From positions 4,216,001-4,280,000 of the forward strand of contig NC_065893.1 of NCBI RefSeq assembly GCF_905147045.1: a stretch of DNA of 64,000 nt, read 5' to 3'. The stretch's first letter is position 1, and each line of letters opens with the position of its first letter. Below are positions 37,001-49,000 of this stretch, piece by piece. The stretch is from Nymphalis io. Taxonomy: Eukaryota > Arthropoda > Insecta > Lepidoptera > Nymphalidae. A program made the position numbers and the translations under genes. The notes beneath the pieces were generated by a model. It was not told where the DNA came from, made no database searches, and was given only the letters and a program-made list of their open reading frames with translations.

Positions 37001-40000
37001 CTTCTCGAAGTTGTTCCTACCGACTTGTATTATCTGTCCTAGGTAGGTATATTCACTAACAACTTCGAGAGGTTTCCCCTCGACGTATATCGGTCCCGGC
37101 ACGACATGCCTATTGAACATGACCTTGGTCTTGTCCAAGTTCATACCGAGACCGACACACCGGGAAGACTCGCCTAGGCTACGCAGCATTTCGGTGAGTT
37201 GTTCCAGCGACTCTGCTATGATGACGATATCGTCGGCAAATCGAAGGTGTGAGATGTACTCGCCGTTTACATTGACTCCATACATAGTCCAATCCAGCGT
37301 TTTGAAAACGTCTTCCAACGCGTTGGTGAACAGTTTCGGGGATATTACATCCCCCTGTCTCACCCCTCTGCGCAGTTGGATCGCCTTCGTCTTACAGTCC
37401 TGGATGTGGACAGTCATTGTAGCGGCGTTGTACAGACATCTCAGTACCTCGATATATCTCCAATCGATATGACATCTCTGCAATGAGTCGAGCACTGCCC
37501 AGGTTTCGATGGAGTCGAAGGCTTTCTCGTAGTCCACGAATGCCATACACAGCGGCTGATTGTACTCTTCGGTCTTCTGCACAATCTGCCGAACAGTATG
37601 GATGTGGTCCACGGTGCTGTAGCCTGATCGAAAGCCGGCTTGCTCTGGGGGCTGGAACTCGTCAAGTCGTCTGGCGAGACGGTTCGTGACGACTCTTGAG
37701 AACAGCTTATACACGTGACTCAGGAGGGAGATTGGTCTGTAGTTTTTCAAGAGGGTTTTATCACCTTTCTTGAAAAACAGTACCACCTCACTCCCGCTCC
37801 ACGTTTCCGGGGTCTTGCCATGTTGGATGACGGAATTAAAGAGGCTTGCTAGCTCTTTCAGGACCGGAGTCCCGCCTGCCTTAAGCAACTCTGTTGTGAT
37901 TCCGTCATCTCCCGGAGCTTTGTTGTTTTTAAGCTGTTCTAGAGCCGCCCTAATCTCTCCTTGGTCAACGACCGGGAGCTCCTCAGAGTAATGGCGCATA
38001 AGAGGGGCGCGCTGGTCATCAATACTGATTCCCACGGGTTTATCCGATCTTGAAGAGAACAACTGCCCATAAAACCTCTCTACTTCTCCGATAATCTCAG
38101 GCCTAGAGGTAACGACCCCACCATTTTCAGTTTTAAGTTTTGTCAGACGCGGCCTCCCAAACTTGCGAGCGAACACTTTCGATCCCCGATTTTGCTCAAT
38201 CGCAGCCTTGATGGCACGGGTATTGGAGCGTCGGAGATCGCGTCGCGTCAGCGTTTTTATTGTTCGGTTTAAGGCCTTATCTGACAAAAACGATGGTAGT
38301 TCTCGTCGTTTTCTCATGAGCTCGAGTGTCTCAGCAGAGAGTTTTGGTGCGTTGTCTCTGTCTCTGTGGCGGAAAACACTTGCGGGATGTGTTTTGCAGT
38401 ATTTTGACCAGCGTGTCGGTTCTCTCATCAATGCTGCTTATGGTTTCCAACGCGGTGAATTGATTTTGAAGTTCCATTTGGAACTTTTCGGAGCCTTGAG
38501 CAGCTTGGAGCATGGTAGGTCGGAGAGTAGACCTCATCATTCTCGATCTTTCGGCTTTTAAGTTGATATTTAGAGTGCCTCGAACCAAGCGGTGATCACT
38601 TCCGGTATTAAACCTGTTGATCACTGAAACATCTCTAAATATGTGCCTTTTATTCGAAATGATAAAGTCTATCTCGTTCCTTGTCACGTTATCGGGGCTT
38701 CGCCAGGTCCACCTCCTCTGAGGCTTTTTTTGAAAGAAAGAATTCATCAAAAAAAGCCCCTGCGCTTCGAGAAAGTTTACCAGCATTTGCCCCCTGTGAT
38801 TTCTGCAGCCCAAGCCGTAAGGTCCGACTTTCGATTCACCGCTATCTTGTACTCCCACTTTAGTATTAAAGTCTCCCATAACAACATTGTAGTGGGCCCT
38901 CGAGGTGTCGTTGAGGGCCTTTGCGATGTCCTCGTACATCGCTTCGACCACATCATCAGAGTATGTCGAAGTTGGCGCATATACCTGTACAACCTTCAGG
39001 GAGTACCTGTCGGAAAGTTTTAGGACAAGGTACGCTACCCGGTTCGACACACTACTGATTTCCACAATGCTGCTAATGAGATCCTTTTTGACTAGAAAAC
39101 CGACACCACCCTGGGAGAGGTTATCACCTTCGCGGAAGTAGAGTAAGTTACCGGACTCTAGAGTTATCGTGTCCTCCCCCTGTCTTCGGACTTCAGATAA
39201 CCCCAGTATATGCCAGTTTATATGACTTAACTCTACTTCTAATTCGGCGAGGTGATGGTCCAGCCTCATCGAGCGTCCATTATACGTTGCCATTTTCAGT
39301 CGTTTTATACGGTAGCCTGCCGTGAACCGGTGATTCTTAGCACCCCCTGCCCTGCCGATACCGCGACCGCTACCTTGGTCGGGCCTAGCGGGCTTGCCGG
39401 TAACTGGGGGCCTTTTTTTGGGCGCATCTGCCATTAAGGGAGGGGTTTGCCCATACTCGCCGCGCTGGGCAGGCGTGTTGGCGAGCGCAGTAGGGGGTAA
39501 GATGTTTATGGGAGGGGGGACGCTGCTGCCCATCCCCCCTTTTCCCCGTCCCTCAGTCGCCTCTTACGACACCCACGGGATGTCATTGGGGGAGTACTAT
39601 TCTAAGCCGGTACTCCACGGCATTTACTATTGACTCATTAATTATTTAAAAAGAATTTAAATAATTAATGAGTCAGAAACTTTAAGAAATAAATCAGTAG
39701 AAATAGTTACTCCGAGCTATAAGACCGGGAGACAGGCGAAGGTGACCCAGATGCAGGGATCTAACCTAAGAGAATATGTGAAAATATTCAAATGTGAAAT
39801 GTGAAGGTCTCACAGATTGGCGATATAAAGCAGCTGCCCTTTAACGATCGCAATTTTTGTTCCGCCTCAAATACAGCATCTTGCCTCAGCCAAGCAGTTG
39901 TACATGCACACACATGAACGATCAATAGGATTTATAAAGATCTTACGGATGCACTGCACTTTACCTATGCCCAGGCTGAGAAGGAGACCCTTATCCTACA

Positions 40001-43000
40001 CGAGACCCAGGGTCTTACCAGCTAGAAAGTGGTACTCATATTGTATACGCGTTGTCAGGGGTAGTACATATAAGGAAGAGTTTCTAACACCTCTCCCTCA
40101 CATGGCCAAAGTAGCGGACAAAAACTAGTAAAATATAATACAATAATTACAAAAGTAAAAGTAATTTTGAATAAGAAATGGTTTAAAACAAACAAAATCG
40201 CTTACCGATGCTAGTCTTATAAAAGTTCTATATAAAAACTGACTTTCTTACTCAACATATATTAATATCTACATATGTAAACGCGTCTAATGTTTCTGAC
40301 GACAGCAAACAAGTGTCGATCGAACACGTCTGATACCATAAAGTTTACGAATCGGTGATACAGTCCAGACCTTCTGCGATAATTCAGAACTTGATTTATT
40401 ACTTGAACATTCAATCTTTTGATTGATTGTACATAGAAATAGATTTAAATGATTTGAAACAAATCAAAGATAAAATTCAATAATCATTTAACGTGCTTTA
40501 ATATAGGCCAATCTCAAATTAATATATATTAAATATAGTAAAAGGGCTCTGTAGTTTTCCTTGTTTATACATGGGAAAACTTGGGAACTAAGACGTGTCC
40601 CTTGTGCCTATAATTATACTAGCACAACAACACTAAATAGTGTTGTTTACCGGTAAAAGTAATGGTAAGTAATGGGTGGTACCTATTCCGGCGGGCTTGC
40701 ATAAAACCCAATTACTAGTAATATTTCCAAGAGGAGTCACTCTAACAAGAAGAAGAAGAGGAGGAATAATATCCAAAAAAATGTTATGGAACGATTGATT
40801 GCCTAACGGTTAATAAAGTATCGACTTTACAGACGATAAAAATAAATTGTAATAAAAAGATCACCTCCAGGTTCTTTTATATAAAATCAATAATCATGAG
40901 CCGTAAAAATAGATAAATGTAAATTTTCTATATAAGAATAAAGATTATGACTTTTGAATTCAGAAATTACAAGTTGCAAGTTGAGCTATTTGAGATCAAG
41001 TCGGTTATAATGTATTAAAAAATATGTTACCAAATTATTTTAATTAGTTTTTCAGCACTCTAATTAAACAACGCTTCCAACTACTAAAGAACTTTTTTCT
41101 AATTAAAATTAAACGAAAGAAAATAAAAGAAAGGAAGTTTTTAAGTCTGAGCCACGTTGGCCCAGTGGTTAGAAGACAACAATCTTAAGTGATGATTCTG
41201 ACTTTAAGTCTGGGCAAGCACCACTGAATTTGCATGTCTTTAATTTGTGTTTATAATTCATCTCTTGGTCGACTCGAATCGTCGGTTAATAATATGTATT
41301 AAGAATTTCTCGTTTGCACTGAACACCTTAATTATCGAGAACAAAATATAAGACTATTGATTTACTGTTTTCACTCTGCTACTCTAAAATTTTACTGTCT
41401 TATCCTTGTCTCGACTAAGAGATTGTTAAAGTTTTATCTGAATTTACATTTTATCTAGTATTATATATATATATATTTTAATTTATTATTTTTTAAGTCC
41501 TTAAGTAAATAAAAATAAAATTAAAAATAGTTACAGTATAATTCGTGACCGCGTGGAATGGTGACAAGGTTGCTAGCAGCATTTCCCTTTTGAATCGCAA
41601 TTCCGATTCTCAGGGCGGAAAATTAACCAGCCTTCCTGTCACCAGTGGAGGCAATAATACGGGGTGTATCTAGTATAAGATAAATACTGTTGCAATACAT
41701 ATTTGTGTTCATTGGAATTGTAAATTAGTTGAATGAAAATATAATTTAGATGATTATTGAAGTCTCAAATAATTGGTCATATAATTATAAATTATAGGTA
41801 AAAATACATGTAATGTACCTATATAATATGCCTGGGAGTTTTATATAATGAATTATGATTCTTAGAAAAAAAAGTATATGAAGAATTTTTGTAGATATAT
41901 ATTTTGTAGATATGTTCTACAGTTTCTATCTGACCTATTTTTATGTTAACGGTTAGTGTGATAAATGAAAAGAACAGAAGTCTGATCGATAGAATGTTTT
42001 GATATTTCATTTTTAATGGTGTACCTATAATTATACCAATTTTCAGCTCTAAGCGAGTTATTGCAAGCAATGTTTTGTTTGTCTGTTTTGACCGAACTTT
42101 TTCAAATTCTGACTGGCCTATAACCTAATGATTATCGTGTCAATAATTTTTTCCGCCAGTTTCTCAGTCTGCAAGTCGGTGAAGGTGAGGTCGGCGTGCG
42201 CCCGGCTATGGTGCGCGCACCGCTCCATGCCGCACGTGTGCCGTTCTAAACGTGCACCACCTTTGGAAGGAACGCCTTGTGGTAATAACCAAGTAAGTTT
42301 CGATCTAAATATATAATGTGACACATACTTACTGCGGATTGGTGGAAGTAGATGACCATTTTTTTCCCAAAACTTGCAGGTCTTGTCCTTTGTCGCTATA
42401 TAAGATTTGAGTTATGATCACAAAATTTACACATAAAAACTTAAATCAGACATCTTTGTCAGGTTCGATCCATTAGTTAAAATCCAAATACTCTACCAAT
42501 TGGAGAAACTACACTATTTCAAATTGTTAATTGTTTATTCAGTAAACTCACTAAATTTTATAGACACTTCATCCCACGTGTTACGAGATATAGTAGGCAA
42601 TAACTAGTACTATATCAGACGTGTTACGTTATTGTACTAATAAAACTACGAAATTTGAGTCATAAATGTACGAGCAAGAAGCCATCTCAATTTATATACT
42701 AAACCCACTATCCTGAAAGAAATAGTAAAAGATCGTAAAAGATCTTATTTTTTACTGTTGAACATAAAACTGTTACTATAGAAACTCAAGCGAGGGTTCA
42801 AACAAACAATTCCTATTATTCTTTTAGTTTAAATGAAATAGTACTTCTTTTTTACCAATACATTTATTGCCATTTTTTCACCACAAAGCAAATTAAACAA
42901 TGATAACTATATTCAATCAAAATTACTTAACGCTTAATAAGAAACACTAATACTATATGTGTGGTATCGATAAGAGTATATTAAGACAACTCTAAGAAAT

Positions 43001-46000
43001 AATAAGCAATTGACATGATTTGTTTGAACTTCTGACATCTTAAGCCCCAAGGTCGCAGTCTCGTCAAACGCCCTTAGCATTGTGTCTGAAGGTAAAGGCG
43101 CCTCGTAATAACCACTAAAATAGGTTCAGATAGGTACTTTTCACTATTAAAATTATCATATGTAATCAACGGTATAATGGTAAAATAAATATTATAGGGC
43201 AACGCAACGTACTAGTAAGCATGGACTGCTAAAATAAACGTTATTGTTTTACGATATCGTTCGTTAAATAAAAGCGATTGAAAAATAAGATCTCCAAGAT
43301 AAACAACATTTTTAGAGATGATAATATTAAAAGTAATTATTCAACCGACTATAAATAATTTACTATTAATTATGTAAAGTATTGTATATGATACACTTAT
43401 AATGCTAAGTGACCACAAAGGTCTGTAATGACCAAAATTAGAGTTCAATTAAATAATATTTTCACGCTTGTCACATACGTGTTCTGCGCACTTTATTATG
43501 CCTCGAACGTGCACTGAATGACCTACTCTAACATTATTATGTCCATACATTTAGTATTACTGGTAAAACTAAATATTCCATTATTGGATAATAATAATCC
43601 ACAATTAAACATTTTAATTCTTTTATTCGATGAATATAAATCTGATCTTAAAATATATAAATGATAATAATAAATACACCTTCGTTTTTCTCAATAAAAT
43701 ACCACATGATAGATGAAACTAATCTAAATATATCATATTTTAATGTATATTTCGTAAGAAGCATCGGATAATATTTTATTATTATGCAAATTAAACAAAC
43801 AATTACAAAATATGTACTTTAGTTATATAAAAAGAACTCTACCCACACGAATCGTTGATAAATTTGCAGATGCGCTGCAAAATATGCATATTGCTTGAAA
43901 TTCCATCAACGATTTTTAACGCGTCCATGTGCGCGCATTAATGCAATAAAATCCTTTTTGAATACGTTACCAGTAAACACATGTTCCCGCCGACAGCACT
44001 GTAAATACATAACTACGTTAAATTTTATTCTAAAGCGTTTCATTCAATTGAACACAAAATGATATCGTTACGAGAGAATCTAATATCAGTATATTACAAA
44101 TTCGCAATTAATGATTTAATATTTAATTAAGTTGCTCAACCGAAGTGAATATAAACAAAGAATTAATTTACCTAGCGGCCTTGGCTAAATATTTTGTGTT
44201 GTTTTTGGCACCATCCTCATAATATTTGAAGGTTTTTGTGCAGTCACGGTGACCTGCTAATTTTATGACTTCGTTAGGTACGGCGGTCTTTGTTCAGTTA
44301 TATTTCCTGGCTAGAGGCCAAAGGGCATGACGAAATGTCATTTTAATTATATATATATTATAATAAAAACGACGCAGTGCCTAAAATGCACGTATCTATG
44401 CAACAAATTTTAAATAAATAAATAAGGGACTTGCTAAATTTACAATCTCGAACAACATGGCTTCATCGTGAGGTATCAAACCATAGATACGACATCCATA
44501 TTGCGTACATGTATTTGTTTATACAAACGCAGATTGATCCTACGGCTATAAGCGCATATGTTTACTGTACTAACCGCGCCACTTAGTTGTGATGACCGAC
44601 GAAGTGTCTGAAACGGACAATGATTTATTACCCACAGCTGTCGATGTTAATCGTAATAAACATATTAATCTCTTTACACGCATAAATAAATACAACAACA
44701 GACATTATTATCTTGTATACACAATATCTTAATAATAATAAAGAAAAACAATTTTTATAAAAAAAATATTTCACATAACATAAGTAAAAAAAAGAGACGA
44801 TTAATGTTAAACGATGTAAAACACCTTCGCTATCGTTAAGAGAAATAAATTCAAAAATTTGAATTACGTTCAATAAATAAAAGATATGTTTTCAATAATC
44901 TCTTTAAAGTAAGATAAAGTAAGCTTATACCAGTTCTTTTTCTTACTGAGCGAACAGCGATAATGATCCTTCTTACGGCATTATAAATAATTCTTCCAAG
45001 AAAAGGGCTTATTAAGTTTAGGGTAAGAACGCAAATAAATAAAACAGAATATAAATATGACGGCGTCCGCACCACCAAGAAATCTGTAAACAACATGCAC
45101 CACCAAGAAATCTGTAAACAACACGTGCAACGCTCACGCCGCCTAGCGCATCGTTCGATACTCACCCTACTACTCGAGTCGTTGTGATCAGTACAAAAAC
45201 ACCGGAGCAACCGCAAGTAAAACAGCCTAGGCTCTGGCATGGCGCGGTACACTTGTTGTGTTCTGCTAGTAGCTTATCCTAGACACTCTGGATAATTAAT
45301 TTGTGCAAACGAATTAATTATTATTCTCAACTTTAAATTTGTCTTAGTACCTACAATTTATAGTTGATAGCTATCTTGGACTTATTTTATCATCATATCT
45401 GCTTCTTTCATTCATTATGTCCTACCCATTTCCTACAAATACATAGATTTAAAATGAAACATCTGCGGCGACTTACAAAGGAAATAGAATTTTTCATTTC
45501 CGTTTTCTGATACCTAAAGCGTTTACTCGAGCGATATAAATAAAATGAAAGGTTCCTTTAGAAGTTTTTAACGCATTTAATGTAATATATTGTATTGATA
45601 TGTTTATGATCTAAGATTAACATAGCAAGCATAATATGATATAAAATTAACATAAATAATGTATTAAATATATAACACATATTATATATTTCTGCTTACT
45701 TTTTATTAAAATAAGTTAGCGAATTTGGAAGTTTGAGAAACTAGTTTAGTGTTCCGTTTTTCGAAACTATTCCATCTTATTCTAGATGTATTACTATTTA
45801 CACTTCTATAGATTTTAAAACTTTTCTCAGCTTGCATCATTCTAAATTATGCATGAAGTTCTTATTCAAATATTTATTATTTAAAACTTCATCAAAAAGG
45901 ATATTATCCCTTTTTTATAACAAAAGAAGTTTCTGAAGAACCGTGTTGACTTAGTGGATTTTTTCTTTAATTTTACTTGCATATTTGCTTCAAATTTTAT

Positions 46001-49000
46001 TGTTTTAAACATAAAATAGTTCAATAGACATATATTATACATCGGTGACTTATACAATCAAATAATGTAAGGCCAGATTCTAGATTAGACATTACATTTG
46101 TTAAATATTTTAATTTCGCAGGTATTAAAATTCAAACACTCTTCTCCGTCTTAACAATTTTATTATTTTAATACAACTCAATTTTATCCACAGTGGTAAT
46201 AACCAACTTATTTCACAACTCCAAAATTACCGTCCCTCTTTTTTAAAAATCAAACAATGCAAGCTTCTATTTAGTACTCAACTGACTAATCATAATATAA
46301 TATTTTTCGGAACCGGTAGTCAAAATAGAGCTACTAAATAATTAAAGTACGAAATATTTAATTTTTTTTTTATATTCGCCGGGAGGGCAAATGACTCTAC
46401 TCCACCTGATGGTAAGTGGTAGTAGAGTCCAAACGCGACGACGGCCAGTACTTACGGGAAAAACGTTCTGCACTAGCCGCCTTCGCCTTGCCGGCCCGCA
46501 AGATGCCTCTTCATGCCTCGTTTGAAGGAACCCGGGTTGTAAGAGGAGGGGAACACGTGAGCTGGTAAGGAATTCCATTTTTTGGAAGTGCGACAAAGAA
46601 AGGAGTAGCCAAATTTCTTTGTTCGCGATGGAATTGATGTCACAGTTAGGCGGTGACATCGAGAACCAGCTCGCGTGGACTTCAGAAGGAAGGGGGAAGC
46701 AGGAATTAGAGAGAATAATTCCTCAGAGCACTCGCCGTGATACAGTCGATAGAAAGCGCTCAGTGCTGCTATCTCACGACGCAATTGTAAAGTTTCAAGG
46801 GTGTTTGTGACCTTTACGTCGCCAATAATGCGTACGGCACGTCGCTGCAACCGGTCCAAGGCCTCAAGTAGGTACTTAGCGGAGCCATCCCAAAGGTGCG
46901 AGCAATATTCCACGCAAGACCGTACCTGTGTTTTGTACAGCAGGCACAGTTGTTGTGGCATGAAAAAGCGCCGCACCTTGTTCAGAAGTTTCCGTGAAGC
47001 TGTTTTTATAACAGCCTCGATGTAATCCCTTGGACTAAGGTCGCAGCGAACGTCAATCCCCAGCATGGCGATTTTGCTTTGCATCACCAGCGGAGTACCA
47101 AAGAGGGAGGGAAGAGGGGAAAATGTTGACTTTTTCGCCGTGAGAGCGCATACCTGTGTTTTCTTGGCATTAAACTCAACAAGATTATCAGAGCCCCATT
47201 TGGCGATGAGCTCTAACGTCCTATCGAGCTCAATGACAAGATCCTTCCGCCTCTCCTCAATTTCCGCTCGCCCAGCCACTGCGCGTCCGTGGTATCCACC
47301 ATGCACTGTACTATCGTCTGCATAGCAATGTATGTTCCCAAGAGAGAGCATATCATTGATATGCAAAAGAAAGTGTGTGGGAGATAGCACAGATCCCTGG
47401 GGGACCCCAGCATTCACTACATAGAATTGTGAAGCGCAACCATCAACTAAAACACGAAGGCTACGCTTGTGTAGGAAGCTGGCAATCCAGGTGCATAGCT
47501 GAGCAGGCAGACCATATGCCGGCAGCTTGGAGAGAAGACTTCTGTGCCAGACCCTGTCGAAAGCCTTGGAGATATCGAGGCTGACAACCAACGATTCTCC
47601 ATGCTTGTCGATAGCTTCACCCCAGAGGTGCGTTACGTACGCTAGAAGATCACCTGTAAATATTCAATATAAAAAATAAACAAGCAAAAATCACGTTTTG
47701 TAGTAAATATGACAATAATATAAATTATAAATTATTACATTCTTTTCATAATGCAGACTTATTTTAATTGACAATTTTTTCGTGTTATTTGGTGTTTTAT
47801 GTACAATAAAATGAACAAACAAACAGACAAACAAATACTACATACTACAACTAGACTATGCTACAAACAATCTTTTTTATTGACTAACATGAACATTCTA
47901 TAAAAATAAAAATGTCAAAAAAAAGGTTGTGACACAAGGTTTCTTGGAGTTCACTTCACTTCGTATCAAATTTCATCAAAATTGTTTCAGTGATATAGCT
48001 GTGAAAAAGTAACAGACAAAGTTAATTTGGTATTTATAACTATAAATTACAAATCTAATTTTCACCCACCTTAGTTTCGAAAGCAATAATAAATTATAAT
48101 GACATGTAATTTTGTTTATTGAATATATTTATTATTGTTGTAGTGGTGCGTCGATCGAGTTTGTGAGCCTATGCCAGGCCATAGTATAGAAAGCAAGAAG
48201 AATGAAGAACAAAAACCTCCCGAGTGGGGAGAGTGGGCCGCGTGGAGCAAGTGCAATGCTGACTGTGGGTACGGACTGCGCACTCGCATTCGACGATGTC
48301 GCTACAAAGGGTAAATGCTAAAAATTTAAATATTTAAAATATATTTTTTAGCTAAATCATATTTGAAACTACAATAAACCAACAAAACTTGGCAGACGCC
48401 GTATATATATCGCTCATATATTTTATAGCGATGAGTTGAACGGTATATGAGCTAATGTGATTTAGGATTTTAGTTATCTACTGGAAAACCTAATAAGGCT
48501 ATTAATATAGTGTAACTAACTTAAGTGATAATAATATAAAATTGATCGGTAAATTGGGCTTAATAACTGAAGATCAAGTTATTGTAAAAAATATATGTGC
48601 CCATTATTATGGTGATCAGTTTAACAGTGTCGTAGTCTATTATTTTAAATCCAATATATCGACATCCAGTCAAGTACCAATTCTATAGCAAGTTATAATT
48701 TGTTTAGCGAACGCTTTGTGATCATGAAATCGTAGTTATATTAATAGCGCTTTGTGAATGAAAACAAAATATTATATTTGAAAAAAAATTTTTTTTTTCT
48801 TGTAGCTCAACATCAGAGACTGCGTGCGAGGGTGCGGGGTCGCAAGTAGCGACGTGCTGGGCGGGCGCCGCTTGCGGCTCCACGCGCGACATGCGAGCTG
48901 ACGTGTGCTTCCGACAAGCCAGCTATCTAATACCGCATTTTCACCATGAAGGTAATAATACCAATTTTATTCGAAGCCTGAGATTTAAGTATTTTTAAGC

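Larger units (their letters stand above)
33105..42159. other. ADAMTS intron 6 (9.1 kb)
   Basis: It contains a family D SINE, a family A SINE nested in family B, and a nearly full-length RTE element antisense to the gene. A degraded family A relic may lie at 33540-33720. The block 39690-40130 is clearly less AT-rich and is not explained. Confidence 0.7.
42293..48143. other. ADAMTS intron 7 (5.9 kb)
   Basis: AT-rich intron with an antisense Jockey/CR1-type LINE (46362-47656), a GC-richer patch with a 27-bp direct repeat (45060-45260), and a short relic near 47940-48010 (AAATTTCATCAAAATTGTTT) of the kind found at ends of dispersed lepidopteran repeats. No coding exon was seen. Confidence 0.65.

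Noticed and set aside
37113..37472. Plus-strand frames opposite the RTE copy (several)
   Set aside because: They are shadows of the minus-strand reverse transcriptase frame.
42166..42292. Alternative acceptor TTTCTCAG for ADAMTS exon 7
   Set aside because: It breaks the phase left by exon 6 at 33104; the AG at 42158-42159 restores it and gives EFGEGFSVCKS, as expected for the family.
44851..45252. 133-codon antisense frame in ADAMTS intron 7 as a gene
   Set aside because: It has no recognised domain, and much of it lies in AT-rich text giving leucine- and isoleucine-rich residues. It is kept only as a finding.
46362..47656. Target-site duplication of the Jockey/CR1-type LINE
   Set aside because: The flanks share only short A/T words (AAATATT) that are common by chance.
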